A stretch of 64,000 nt of DNA, taken from Colwellia sp. Arc7-D (GTDB taxonomy: Bacteria > Pseudomonadota > Gammaproteobacteria > Enterobacterales > Alteromonadaceae). Under the pieces are notes generated by a model. That model saw only the letters and a list, made by a program, of their open reading frames with translations. It made no database searches and was not told the origin of the DNA. This document shows positions 1 to 8,717 of the stretch, in pieces. The stretch spans positions 3,038,001 through 3,102,000 of the forward strand of contig NZ_CP028924.1 in the NCBI RefSeq assembly GCF_003061515.1. Direction: 5' to 3'. Numbering within the stretch: the stretch's first letter is position 1; the number at the start of each line of letters is the position of its first letter. A program made the translations under genes and the position numbers.

Positions 1-9
1 ACTCAATTA

Positions 10-39
10 ATGACTTAAGCCAAGCGATCGTTATATAAT
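10..39 (+). promoter_or_regulatory. Putative puuR promoter
   Basis: A perfect TATAAT (34-39) lies about 50 bases before the start codon. A weak -35 (ATGACT, 10-15) sits 18 bases upstream. The 7-base arms CTCAATT (2-8) and AATTGAG (46-52) flank it as an inverted repeat, which could be an autoregulatory site. This is motif reading only. Confidence 0.35.
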
Positions 40-86
40 TCAAAAAATTGAGCTAACATAATAGTTTTACCCCTAGAGGAAATTAA

Positions 87-635
87 ATGGATGTAGGCAA
101 AAAACTTAAGTCTATTAGATTAATAAGAAATATATCGCAACGTGAGCTTGCAAAAAGAGCAGGTGTTACCAATAGTACAATTTCAATGATTGAAAAAAAT
201 AGCGTAAGCCCATCTATTAGCTCGCTTCAAAAAGTGTTAAACGGCATACCTATTTCGTTAGTTGAGTTCTTTACAGAAGAAAGTAACGAAGCAGAAATTC
301 AACAAGTAGTTTATACCTCTGATGAATTAATCGATATTGGCTCAGGCGATGTGCATATGCATTTAGTCGGTAAATCTTTTCCTAACAGGCAAATGACTTT
401 TCTAGTAGAAAGCTATCCTGAAAATGCTGATACCGGTACTGAAATGCTGCAAAACGACGCGGAAGAAGCCGGTTATATTTTAGAAGGCAAAATTGAGCTT
501 ACCGTTGGCACCGATGTATTTATTTTAAATGCTAACGACAGTTATTATTTCGATAATAATAAACCCCATAGATTTAGAAATATCTTTTCTGGCGTATGTA
601 AAATTGTTAGCGCAACCACTCCGGCTAATTTTTAA
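87..635 (+). CDS. puuR: PuuR-like XRE/cupin transcriptional regulator
   Basis: Probable repressor of putrescine-degradation genes. The 182-residue protein (E. coli PuuR is 185) has an N-terminal XRE helix-turn-helix (about 8-60, with QRELAKRAGVTNSTIS as the recognition region) and a C-terminal cupin sensor domain (about 110-178, ending in PHRFRN and the last beta strands). AGAGGA lies seven bases before the ATG. It stands alone on the plus strand, about 11 kb from puuB and 25 kb from puuA/puuD, with the metal cluster between. The XRE-cupin family has many members with other ligands, so the puuR name rests on the overall resemblance plus the Puu genes in the same window. Confidence 0.72.
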   Translation: MDVGKKLKSIRLIRNISQRELAKRAGVTNSTISMIEKNSVSPSISSLQKVLNGIPISLVEFFTEESNEAEIQQVVYTSDELIDIGSGDVHMHLVGKSFPNRQMTFLVESYPENADTGTEMLQNDAEEAGYILEGKIELTVGTDVFILNANDSYYFDNNKPHRFRNIFSGVCKIVSATTPANF

Positions 636-1025
636 TTATGTTAATAAAGTTGAAATATCCTTAACCCCCATTAATTAAGGTATTTAATTTTTCATGGCTT
701 ACTTAATCCCTTTCGTCATTTTATCTAACCTTAATTCCCTTCTTCCTGCTTAGCATTTTCAATTGTCTCTAGATGATTTAAAGGTCATGCGGTGTATTGA
801 ATCTAATTGCTGATAGATAATTCAAGAACAATGGCACATCAAGCCAAATAACAGAATTAATTGTTATCGCGACTTTATTTTAGACTTTTTCAAGACTCAC
901 CAAATATATTAAGGTGAAAATAAAGTAACAGGTAAATAGCTTGATGCGATTTAACATCGTTAGACCAAGTTTAGCTAAGCAACTCGGTGCCTCATATCCG
1001 TCATATGTACCTATTAATTAATAAC
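636..1025. other. Intergenic stretch without recognised gene
   Basis: About 390 A+T-rich bases between puuR and the convergent cusA. I see no ORF with a ribosome-binding site, no RNA gene and no repeat. Only the terminator at its right end is recognisable. Confidence 0.5.
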
Positions 1026-1066
1026 AAAACGCTTTAGCAACATGAAATATCACTAAGGCGTTTTTT
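1026..1066. terminator. Terminator between puuR and cusA
   Basis: A 12-bp stem (1026-1037 with 1053-1064, one G-T pair) has a 15-base loop and is followed by TTTTTT on the plus strand. The other strand also ends in TTTT. It probably serves both the rightward puuR and the leftward cusA, whose stop codon is only 8 bases away. Confidence 0.75.
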
Positions 1067-1073
1067 GATAGAA

Positions 1074-4000
1074 TTAACTTGATGTTAGCGCTATAGCTTG
1101 ATCACTCTTCTTCTTTGCGGCTTCTTGAAACTGTAAAATAAAACTATAAAGTACAGGTAAAACCAGTAAATTTAGTATCAATACAGTTAACATACCGCCA
1201 AGCATAGGCGCAGCAATTCGGTGAGTTACATCAGAGCCAGTTGAAGAGCTAAGCATTATAGGAATTAACCCTGCCATCGTAGAAATTGCCGTCATAGCAA
1301 CAGGCCTTACTCGCTTAGAGGTTGCAGACAATACGGCATCTTTAATTTCAATCACTGATAAAGGTTCACTCGCATCTGCACGACGCTTAGCGATCTCAGT
1401 ATCAATAAAGCTTAACACCAGTACACCAATTTCTGCTGCCATACCCGCTAAAGCAATAAAACCAACAGCGACACCAACCGACATATTATAATTGTTGAGA
1501 TATACCAACCAAATTCCCCCCACTAAGGCAAATGGCATCGACATCATCACCACCAGAGGTTCAATGACATTACGAAAATTTAAATACAAGAGTAAAAATA
1601 TGATGAACAAAGTAGCGGGTGCAACAATACTTAAACGTTGCGCTGCACGCTCCATATATTCAAACTGTCCGGACCAAGTTACGGTATAGCCTGAAGGAAT
1701 AACTACTTGCTCTGCCAATACTTTTTTAGCATCACGCACAAATCCGCCAATATCAGAACTTGAAATATCGACATAAATCCATGCGTTAGGACGAGCATCC
1801 TCACTTTTAATAACGGGCGCACCACGTCGATACACCACGTCGGCAACCATAGCCATAGGTATTTGAGTGCCTGTTGGTGTTGAAATAAGCACGCGTTTAA
1901 GCGACTCTAAATCATCTCTTAGCTCTCTGGGATAACGTAAATTAACCGGATATCGCTCTAACCCCTCAACCGTTTCAGTTATATTCATGCCGCCAATGGC
2001 ACTTTGAATTACATCTTGTACTGCACCTACGGTTAAACCATAACGTGCTGCTTTTTCACGGTCGACATCAAAATCTAAATAATAGCCACCAATGGTTCTG
2101 TCACCAAAAGCAGAGGTTGTTTCAGGTAAGCCTTTCATGGCTTGTTCTATATCTTGCGATATTTTCTGTAAAACAACTAAATCAGGTCCAGAGACTTTAA
2201 TTCCTATGGGTGTTTTTATGCCCGTTGAGAGCATATCAATACGCGTTTTAATCGGCATGGTCCATGCGTTTGCTACACCAGGAAAGTTTATCGCTTTATC
2301 CATTTCAGCCATAATGTTAGCTGTTGTTTTTGTGGGATCTGGCCATTCCTCTTTGGGTTTCAATCGAATAGTTGTTTCAATCATAGATAAGGGTGCTGCA
2401 TCTGTAGCTGACTCAGCACGACCCACTTTACCAAAAACATGATGAACTTCAGGAAAGGTTTTTAATATTTTATCGCTTTGTTGTAAAAATTCTTTCGCTT
2501 TAGTGATAGAGATACCAGGAAATAACGTTGGCATATAGAGAATATCGCCTTCATCCAATGGCGGCATAAATTCACTACCTAGTTGTGAATAAGGATAGTA
2601 AGTCACTGCAAGCAATGAAACAGCCATGACCATTGTGAGGCCTCGAAACTTCATCAAGAATGTTAATGTGGGCTTGTGTAGTTTATGGAGTAGACGATTT
2701 ACTGGATTTTTATGCTCTGGCATAATATTACCACGCAGAAAATATCCCATCATCACGGGTACTAATGTTACCGCCAGTATCGCTGATGCTGCCATTGCGT
2801 AAGTTGCCGTAAAAGCTAATGGGCTAAATAGACGACCTTCTTGGGCTTGCATAGTAAAAATAGGAAGAAAAGATACCGTTATCACCAATAGAGAGAAAAA
2901 TAATGCCGGCCCGACTTCTCGGCTACTATCACCTATGACTTTCCAACGTTCATCATTAGTAAGATCCTGCCCTTTTTCTTCACGTGCTTTTGCTAAACAG
3001 GTATGGGCATTTTCTACCATAACGATAGCACCATCGACCATTGTTCCAATCGTGATAGCAATACCACCTAATGACATAATATTGGCATTTAAGCCTTGAA
3101 ATCGCATAACAATAAATGCCATTAATATGCCTAAGGGCAGAGTGATGATGGCAACAAAAGCCGAGCGAGCATGCAATAAAAATAAAATTACCACTAAGCT
3201 GACAATAACAAGTTCTTGTAACAATGAGGTATTTAAACTATCAACAGCGCGTTCTATTAAGTCACCTCTGTCATATACAGGCACTATTTCCACACCTTCA
3301 GGTAGACCCGCTTTAAGCTCCTCAAGTTTGGCACGCACCGCCTGAATAGTAGCTAAGGCATTCTCACCAAAGCGCATGATGACAACACCACCCGCCACTT
3401 CACCTTCGCCATTAAGATCGATCACTCCACGTCGTAACTCCGGACCTATGTGAACATGAGCAACATCTTTTAATCTCACGGGCGTACCATCTTGGCTTAC
3501 GGATACAGGAATAGCATTGAGATCGTCAATAGATTTAATATAGCCTTTACTTCGTACCATATATTCTGTTTCAGCCATCTCAATTAAGCGACCACCAACA
3601 TCTTTATTTGACGCTTTAATTGCCATTTTTACTTTGTTTAACGGTATGTTGTAACGCACGAGTGCATTCGGGTCGACTTCAACTTGGTATTGCTTAACAA
3701 AACCGCCCATAGAGGCCACTTCAGCAACGCCATCAACTGTCTGCAAGGGATAGCGTAAGTACCAGTCTTGTATTGAACGTAATTGTGCTAAGTCATGTTT
3801 GCCAGTTTTATCAACTAAAGCATATTCATAAACCCAACCAACACCCGTTGCATCAGGCCCTAAAGTGGGAGTAATACCTTGTGGTAATCGACCACTCACG
3901 TAATTTAAAGACTCTAATACCCTCGATCTTGCCCAATACATGTCAGTATTATCTTCAAAAATAATATAAACAAATGACATACCAAAAAAAGAATAACCTC

Positions 4001-4247
4001 GCACTACTTTCGTTTTTGGCACAGCAAGCATTGAAGTAGTTAATGGATAAGTGACCTGATCTTCAACAACTTGCGGTGATTGCCCTGGGAACTTAGTAAA
4101 AACAATCACCTGCACATCAGACAAATCAGGTATCGCATCTAACGGGGTGTTCTTATAAGCAAACAAACCCACTAAAGTAATAATTAACGCCGCTAAAATG
4201 ACCATAAAACGGTCTTTTAAGGAGGCTGAAATAATGGCTTCAATCAT
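1074..4247 (-). CDS. cusA: CusA: Cu(I)/Ag(I) efflux RND transporter
   Basis: Inner-membrane, proton-driven pump that moves Cu(I)/Ag(I) through CusB and CusC out of the cell. The 1057-residue length fits the HME-RND family (E. coli CusA 1047). The three periplasmic methionines that bind metal in E. coli CusA (M573, M623, M672) have counterparts here in ILYMPTLFPG, PLSMIETT and RIDMLSTGIK, which favours Cu/Ag over Zn/Co/Ni pumps (CzcA). The RND core motif GTMVDGAIVMVENAH is present in the first membrane-helix bundle. The gene is last in the cluster, 2 bases after cusB, and ends at a terminator. Confidence 0.93.
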   Translation of the reverse strand: MIEAIISASLKDRFMVILAALIITLVGLFAYKNTPLDAIPDLSDVQVIVFTKFPGQSPQVVEDQVTYPLTTSMLAVPKTKVVRGYSFFGMSFVYIIFEDNTDMYWARSRVLESLNYVSGRLPQGITPTLGPDATGVGWVYEYALVDKTGKHDLAQLRSIQDWYLRYPLQTVDGVAEVASMGGFVKQYQVEVDPNALVRYNIPLNKVKMAIKASNKDVGGRLIEMAETEYMVRSKGYIKSIDDLNAIPVSVSQDGTPVRLKDVAHVHIGPELRRGVIDLNGEGEVAGGVVIMRFGENALATIQAVRAKLEELKAGLPEGVEIVPVYDRGDLIERAVDSLNTSLLQELVIVSLVVILFLLHARSAFVAIITLPLGILMAFIVMRFQGLNANIMSLGGIAITIGTMVDGAIVMVENAHTCLAKAREEKGQDLTNDERWKVIGDSSREVGPALFFSLLVITVSFLPIFTMQAQEGRLFSPLAFTATYAMAASAILAVTLVPVMMGYFLRGNIMPEHKNPVNRLLHKLHKPTLTFLMKFRGLTMVMAVSLLAVTYYPYSQLGSEFMPPLDEGDILYMPTLFPGISITKAKEFLQQSDKILKTFPEVHHVFGKVGRAESATDAAPLSMIETTIRLKPKEEWPDPTKTTANIMAEMDKAINFPGVANAWTMPIKTRIDMLSTGIKTPIGIKVSGPDLVVLQKISQDIEQAMKGLPETTSAFGDRTIGGYYLDFDVDREKAARYGLTVGAVQDVIQSAIGGMNITETVEGLERYPVNLRYPRELRDDLESLKRVLISTPTGTQIPMAMVADVVYRRGAPVIKSEDARPNAWIYVDISSSDIGGFVRDAKKVLAEQVVIPSGYTVTWSGQFEYMERAAQRLSIVAPATLFIIFLLLYLNFRNVIEPLVVMMSMPFALVGGIWLVYLNNYNMSVGVAVGFIALAGMAAEIGVLVLSFIDTEIAKRRADASEPLSVIEIKDAVLSATSKRVRPVAMTAISTMAGLIPIMLSSSTGSDVTHRIAAPMLGGMLTVLILNLLVLPVLYSFILQFQEAAKKKSDQAIALTSS

Positions 4248-4249
4248 TG

Positions 4250-5599
4250 TTATTGCTCCTTAACTTTCATTTCAACAGAGTTTTTCATGTCCATTGGAGG
4301 CATTTTATTATTACTAGATTTTTTGTTTTGTAGCTGTAGCATCATTTTTTCCGTGGCTTCACGTAGCTTTGATTCTGAATCAACCATAAATTGCGCAGAA
4401 GTCACGACTTCTTCCCCCTCAATCAAACCAGAGAGCACGGCAACCTTGCCATTTGACTCTATGCCTAATGTAACTATTCTTGGTTCAAATCGACCGGGTT
4501 CAGTTACCACAAAAACTTGAGAACGCTCACCCGAGCGAATTACGGCTTGTGAAGGAATGACAATGGCAGCTTCATTGACGTCTGAATGTATGGTTATCTC
4601 AGCAAACATATCTGGTCTAAGTAACTGTTCTGGATTATCAAAAATAATTCTAACTTTTGTGGTACGCGTTTTTGCTTCGGCATAAGGATAGATATAACCT
4701 AAACGACCTGAAAATATTTTTCCTGGCACACTGACTAAGGTCATTTCGACTTCATCGCCGACCTTAATCCAGGGTAACTCATATTCATATACATCGGCAT
4801 AAACCCATACTTGGCTTAAATCTACCACCATATATAGCTCAGTTTTAGGCGTTACATATTGCCCCTGCCTAGAACCAATGCGAGTCACAGTGCCATCTAC
4901 AGGTGTATGGATGTGTAGTTGTTTTTTAATTTTTCTACTTTTTTCAAGTTCAACAATTTGATGCTCTGGCACATCAAGTAACTTTAAGCGCTCTCGGGCG
5001 CTGGCAACCATGTCTTTAGCACCTCGAGCAACATCTTCAAAAGGACTATTTTCGAGTGATTTTAGGCTGTTCAACGCCAATAAATATTCTTGCTGAGTTG
5101 ATACTAATTTTGGCGAATAAATACTCACTAAAACATCTCCCTCCTTTACCGTCTCACCTGTTTTATCGACGTTTAAGTCTTCAATCCAACCTTCAACTTT
5201 TGGATGTAAACGTGCCATTTTTTGTTCATCAAAATCAACCCGACCAACAGCACGAATAGTGCGGCTCATTGACTCTTTTTTTGCAATACCGGTGCGAACC
5301 CCAATATTTTGAACTACCACGGGATCTATTTTAACCGTTCCCAATATCGCTTTTTGATCAGTTTCGACAGCATAGACTGGCGTATAATCCATTCCCATGG
5401 CATCTTTTGCTGGTACAGGTGAAGTAACCGATGGATTCATAGCATTTCGATAAAATAGGGGATTTTCATTATTTTTCGGTACGGAAATGTTATCTGCTAG
5501 CGTGTTAGCAGGCCCCTCTCCTTGATCAGATAAAAAATAGCCTATTCCTAAGCCAATAACCAACATAATAATGGCGGTGAACAACGTGGATTTATTCAT
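4250..5599 (-). CDS. cusB: CusB: periplasmic adaptor of the Cu/Ag efflux system
   Basis: Membrane-fusion protein linking CusA to CusC. I chose the ATG at 5599 because AAGGA stands 8 bases before it; a TTG six codons upstream gives a longer reading. N-terminal membrane anchor (about 4-22) and, at about 47-76, the heavy-metal-binding segment typical of CusB (YRNAMNPS, KDAMGMDYTPVY, rich in Met). Next come the barrel-sandwich/lipoyl region (VGRVDFDEQKMARLHP), a helical hairpin and a beta-barrel (GRLGYIYPYAEAKTRTTKVRI). The start overlaps the end of cusC by 8 bases and the stop is 2 bases before cusA, so the three genes are translationally coupled. Confidence 0.9.
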   Translation of the reverse strand: MNKSTLFTAIIMLVIGLGIGYFLSDQGEGPANTLADNISVPKNNENPLFYRNAMNPSVTSPVPAKDAMGMDYTPVYAVETDQKAILGTVKIDPVVVQNIGVRTGIAKKESMSRTIRAVGRVDFDEQKMARLHPKVEGWIEDLNVDKTGETVKEGDVLVSIYSPKLVSTQQEYLLALNSLKSLENSPFEDVARGAKDMVASARERLKLLDVPEHQIVELEKSRKIKKQLHIHTPVDGTVTRIGSRQGQYVTPKTELYMVVDLSQVWVYADVYEYELPWIKVGDEVEMTLVSVPGKIFSGRLGYIYPYAEAKTRTTKVRIIFDNPEQLLRPDMFAEITIHSDVNEAAIVIPSQAVIRSGERSQVFVVTEPGRFEPRIVTLGIESNGKVAVLSGLIEGEEVVTSAQFMVDSESKLREATEKMMLQLQNKKSSNNKMPPMDMKNSVEMKVKEQ

Positions 5600-6911
5600 A
5601 TATATATTCCTTGCCAATAGAGGCTTGTATCGATGCTAATGCTTGATTACTTTGAGAGACTGATTGCCAAAACTGTAGCTCATAATTAAATAAAGTTACT
5701 TGGCTGCCGACTAGGTTTAAAAAATCCACTTCACTGACTTGATAACCGACTAACATGGACTGAACGGTTTGTCGTGCTTGTGGTAAAATGCCTGTTTCAA
5801 ATAAAGAACGTTGCTGTTCAGAGCGACGATAATCTGTGATATATCTAGCGATATCAGCCTTTACCTGGTTGCTTTCATCGAGATAAGCATATTTGGATTT
5901 AAACTGTTCGCTGATTCTTTGTTTTACCCTATATGACTGTTTAGTGCTGGCAAATAAGGGAATTTTAATACCGAGTTTAATAGAAAATAAATCCGCTCTA
6001 TCGCCGCCCATCGGTTGTGAGTTTTGGCCTATGCGATCACCATATGTAACACCAATATTAAAATCGGGATAATAGTCTCGCTCAGCTAAATCAAGCCGAG
6101 AATTAGCCGCTGATATTAATTGTTTGTGCTTTTGAAGTAATGGCCGAGACCTTATGGCTAATTGATAGAGTTGTTCTTCGGCCAATAAATGCGGTTGATT
6201 GAAACTTAATTTATTTGCCAGGGTAATAGGTGAACGTGGCGTTATATCCATTAAAATATTTAATTGAATTATCTGGGTTGCTTTTAAAGCCACTATTTGA
6301 ATTTTATGGTTTATTAGCTTTGATAATTCTAATTGGGACAATAAGACATCTTGTTGTAGTCCTTTGCCTGTTGTGTATTTTGTTTTCGCCACTTCGATAA
6401 ATTGCTTTAGCAATGCTTGATTTTTATCAACCGTCTCTATTGCTCTGTCTAAATAAAACAGCTGCCACCATTTATTACTGACATTCTTCGTTAATAGTAA
6501 ACGCATTTCAGCAACATCATAATAAGCGGCTTTGGCTTCAAATTCAGCGATATCTTCTTTCAAGCTTAACTTACCTGGAAAAGGAAAAGCCTGTGATACG
6601 CCTATTTGTAATTGGGTCATCCCTTCTTGTGATCTGTCAAAACTGTCCGTTGGAAAATTCATAGCCCCTAGGGTTAGTATTGGATCTGGTAAAGTACCAA
6701 CCTGTGAAGGTATGCTTTTCATCGCCTCATATCGGGCCTTGATTTGTGCAAGGTTAGGATTGTTTGCTAGCGCAAGCGCAATTGCATTTTGCTCAGTTAA
6801 TACGTCATATTCTGAGGCAGAATGCATGTTTACTTGTTTGGCAGACAATTGTTCAGCTGATAATAAAAATAATGTTATCAGTAAGGTGTTTATCATTCGC
6901 ATATTTTTCAT
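5592..6911 (-). CDS. cusC: CusC-like TolC-family outer-membrane efflux protein
   Basis: Outer-membrane channel of the CusCBA system. It has 439 residues with a signal peptide (about 1-24, cleavage near SAKQV) and two long helical repeats of the TolC/OEP family, with AIALALANNPNLAQIKARYEAM near the start and QARQTVQSMLVGYQVSEVD near the end. No lipobox Cys follows the signal peptide, unlike E. coli CusC. It is the first of the three pump genes. The 110-base gap to the upstream membrane-protein gene could hold its own promoter, but I recognise none. The gene symbol is given by position and partners; by sequence alone it would be a TolC-family protein. Confidence 0.85.
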   Translation of the reverse strand: MKNMRMINTLLITLFLLSAEQLSAKQVNMHSASEYDVLTEQNAIALALANNPNLAQIKARYEAMKSIPSQVGTLPDPILTLGAMNFPTDSFDRSQEGMTQLQIGVSQAFPFPGKLSLKEDIAEFEAKAAYYDVAEMRLLLTKNVSNKWWQLFYLDRAIETVDKNQALLKQFIEVAKTKYTTGKGLQQDVLLSQLELSKLINHKIQIVALKATQIIQLNILMDITPRSPITLANKLSFNQPHLLAEEQLYQLAIRSRPLLQKHKQLISAANSRLDLAERDYYPDFNIGVTYGDRIGQNSQPMGGDRADLFSIKLGIKIPLFASTKQSYRVKQRISEQFKSKYAYLDESNQVKADIARYITDYRRSEQQRSLFETGILPQARQTVQSMLVGYQVSEVDFLNLVGSQVTLFNYELQFWQSVSQSNQALASIQASIGKEYIYE

Positions 6912-7023
6912 CCTTCTTGAAATACCCTATATAAATTAATGATTCATGATTCTGTAATAGGGCACATACGCATTCCTAAATTAAAAATTACAAAATATTT
7001 TAGCGGTAAATAAAAAGCTTAAA

Positions 7024-7284
7024 CTACCTACTTTTACTACCCGCGACGTTATATATCGGCCCCCAAACAAGGGCAATAAACCAACCATAAAAATAGCTTT
7101 CTACTATCCCTAAAAAGAAGCTTTTCCAGCTTATCCATTCAAAACCTGGTAACAGTTGTAACCATACGGGGTACATGGCTTGTTGAGGAAACAACAAGCC
7201 AAAAATGACACATAAAGTAAAACTAATGGCAAGAAATAGGCTTGTTGCATGGCCAAATGCAACCAGTGATATTTTATGTTTCAT
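7024..7284 (-). CDS. Small membrane protein, DUF5676-like
   Basis: Inner-membrane protein of 86 residues with two hydrophobic segments (about 6-29 and 52-78). The overall pattern resembles the DUF5676 proteins that occur in copper/metal-resistance loci; this family call is from memory. Two ATGs are possible. The one at 7284 has AAGGA at a normal 8-base spacing, while that at 7290 would leave only 2 bases, so I use 7284. It overlaps the end of the YHS gene by 11 bases. No metal-ligand residues (Cys, Met or His clusters) stand out. Its role in copper handling is inferred from position only. Confidence 0.6.
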   Translation of the reverse strand: MKHKISLVAFGHATSLFLAISFTLCVIFGLLFPQQAMYPVWLQLLPGFEWISWKSFFLGIVESYFYGWFIALVWGPIYNVAGSKSR

Positions 7285-7570
7285 GTTCATTATCCTTCGG
7301 TGTTATTGCATGTTGCTTATCAATAAATTTTCCTGGTTCACGGTCAAACCTATCTAAACATTCTCTTGAACAAAAACGATATAAATGCCCTTCTTCGAGT
7401 TTGCCATATCCTTTATCCTCTTCAACTTCATGCCCACAAACAGGATCTATAAAACTATTTTTGGCGGATTTTTTATCATGGTGTCCATGGGTCATATGAG
7501 CTCCACATCCAAAGCGCATCATGAGATAAAATATCCCGGCAAATAATAAAAATGAAAATAGACTTTCCAT
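7274..7570 (-). CDS. Membrane-anchored YHS-domain metal-binding protein
   Basis: 98 residues: one N-terminal membrane segment (about 3-22), a His-rich linker (HMTHGHHDKK) and a YHS domain (about 40-83) with the motif DPVCGHEV and CSRECLDRF. YHS domains bind copper or related ions and are common in copper-resistance loci and next to Cus/CopA pumps. AAGGAGG lies ahead of the ATG. It overlaps the DUF5676-like gene downstream. A metal-binding or metal-handing role next to CusCBA is likely but is an inference. Confidence 0.78.
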   Translation of the reverse strand: MESLFSFLLFAGIFYLMMRFGCGAHMTHGHHDKKSAKNSFIDPVCGHEVEEDKGYGKLEEGHLYRFCSRECLDRFDREPGKFIDKQHAITPKDNEHET

Positions 7571-7598
7571 TGCTGCCTCCTTAACAGTTAACTAATTT

Positions 7599-7634
7599 AA
7601 AAAAAGCGTGATGCCTAGCTTGCCAACATCACGC
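7599..7634 (-). terminator. Terminator after the lipoprotein gene
   Basis: Leftward hairpin: GCGTGATG/CATCACGC arms (7606-7613 with 7627-7634), a 13-base loop, then a run of seven T on the minus strand. It lies inside the cluster, between the lipoprotein and YHS genes. It may therefore split the three upstream small genes from the pump genes or set their ratio. Confidence 0.75.
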
Positions 7635-7647
7635 AAGCGAGAAGTTC

Positions 7648-7998
7648 CTATTTTTTTAACTGCACCATATCGAATTTCTTAACCGTACCTTTTACAACCG
7701 ATACTTTAGCGAAGTGTTCATTCATAATTTCTTCTATTTTCACTTGCCCTTTTTCCACTTTTTGAAAAAAATCGGCACCGTCATCGTTGTCATCGTTCAG
7801 GGTAAATCGATACGTTTCCAAAATTTGCCCTACTTTTGCACCGTCATCAAAACCAACGCAAACAACAATATTGTCTGGTGTTGCTGACACTACTTGGCCA
7901 CGCATGAGATACCGATGTGACAAATCGCTATTTGCACAGCCTGTAAGCACTACAGTAAAAATGACAAGTGCAATTATTTTGGATATTTTCGTTAACAT
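7648..7998 (-). CDS. Hypothetical lipoprotein in the metal cluster
   Basis: 116 residues with a lipoprotein signal (TVVLTGC, lipidated Cys at 21). The mature part is a small, charged beta-rich domain (RGQVVSATPDNIVVCVG, then KVGQILETYRF, and VKGTVKKFDMVQLKK) that looks like a small beta-barrel. One further Cys is present and no CxxC. AGGA precedes the ATG. I do not recognise the family. Its place between the HMA-fold protein and the YHS protein suggests an envelope accessory factor of metal efflux; nothing in the sequence fixes that. Confidence 0.6.
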   Translation of the reverse strand: MLTKISKIIALVIFTVVLTGCANSDLSHRYLMRGQVVSATPDNIVVCVGFDDGAKVGQILETYRFTLNDDNDDGADFFQKVEKGQVKIEEIMNEHFAKVSVVKGTVKKFDMVQLKK

Positions 7999-8033
7999 AA
8001 GTAATTCCTAATTAAGTTGTTTTTAACGCGATA

Positions 8034-8405
8034 TTAACGTTTTCTTTTGCTCGAATTTGGTGGCGATTTATGACAACTCCAAGGTACATGAGTGAAATTA
8101 TCCTTGACGTTTTGATCACAAAATTTGTAATAGCTGTCTTTTGTGCGGGTCCACCAATCATTGTGAATATCCGCCCCATGATTTCTAATAACATTTTCAA
8201 TGCCATCAAGGTCTAAATTGGTTGCATCGTAAGCTAAATGAATGCTCTGCTCTTTGCGATTGAAAGAGACTTCATCTAAGCCGAACATTTGATCTATTGC
8301 CGCAATTAGCCCATCGATATTTTCTTCTGTTACCTTGGTAAGTCTTAGGTTTCTTACTACTAAGTTAATTTCTCTAACGCCAACTCTATGGTCTAAATCA
8401 GACAT
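8034..8405 (-). CDS. HMA-fold-like protein without CxxC motif
   Basis: 123 residues from the ATG at 8405, chosen because AAGGAGG stands just before it (a TTG six codons upstream lies ahead of that site). Residues about 8-78 follow the beta-alpha-beta-beta-alpha-beta order of heavy-metal-associated domains (REINLVVRNL, then NIDGLIAAID, VSFNRKEQSIHLAYD, LDGIENVIRNHG). The CxxC ligand pair is absent. A C-terminal tail carries two Cys, a His and several aromatics (WWTRTKD, FTHVPWSCHKSPP). It could be an HMA-like partner that has lost or moved its metal site. The function is unknown. Confidence 0.6.
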   Translation of the reverse strand: MSDLDHRVGVREINLVVRNLRLTKVTEENIDGLIAAIDQMFGLDEVSFNRKEQSIHLAYDATNLDLDGIENVIRNHGADIHNDWWTRTKDSYYKFCDQNVKDNFTHVPWSCHKSPPNSSKRKR

Positions 8406-8474
8406 AACAGCCTCCTTTATCAATCAAATTTTGGGGATTTATACTGGTATTTCTACCGACTAATTTATTCATTT

Positions 8475-8717
8475 CTAGCTCCTTGCTGCGGTTCTAGCCC
8501 TGTAACCTATTCTTTCAATGGCATTAATCAGAACAGCAGAGCCGACATCTCCGTTTACAACTACAGAACGTAAGGCAAAATTCATTTCAGCGCTGTTTAC
8601 GCCGTTAATATCTTTTAATGCTGTTTCAATCTTATTGACACAACTTGCACAGCAAGCTCCTTCAATGGTTAACTCTTGGATGTTTTTATTGGCAATACTA
8701 GCGGTTGATCTATTCAT
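8475..8717 (-). CDS. Small HMA-domain metal-binding protein (CopZ/MerP-like)
   Basis: 80 residues, essentially one heavy-metal-associated domain. The ligand motif is GACCASC (about 20-26), followed by VNKIETALKDINGV and the second half EMNFALRSVVVNG and LINAIERIGYRAR. No signal peptide is evident, so it is probably a cytoplasmic copper carrier. AAGGAG lies 7 bases before the ATG at 8717; the upstream in-frame ATG at 8747 lacks such a site. It is the first gene after the MerR-type promoter and so the first product of the cluster. Confidence 0.82.
   Translation of the reverse strand: MNRSTASIANKNIQELTIEGACCASCVNKIETALKDINGVNSAEMNFALRSVVVNGDVGSAVLINAIERIGYRARTAARS

Noticed and set aside
8012..8209. 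65-codon minus-strand frame overlapping the HMA-fold gene
   Set aside because: It lies in another frame of a gene with a strong ribosome-binding site and a readable fold.
1074..8717. Transposon or genomic island carrying the metal cluster
   Set aside because: No transposase, integrase, long inverted repeats or tRNA junction is seen. Base composition does not obviously differ from the neighbours, although I could not compute it.
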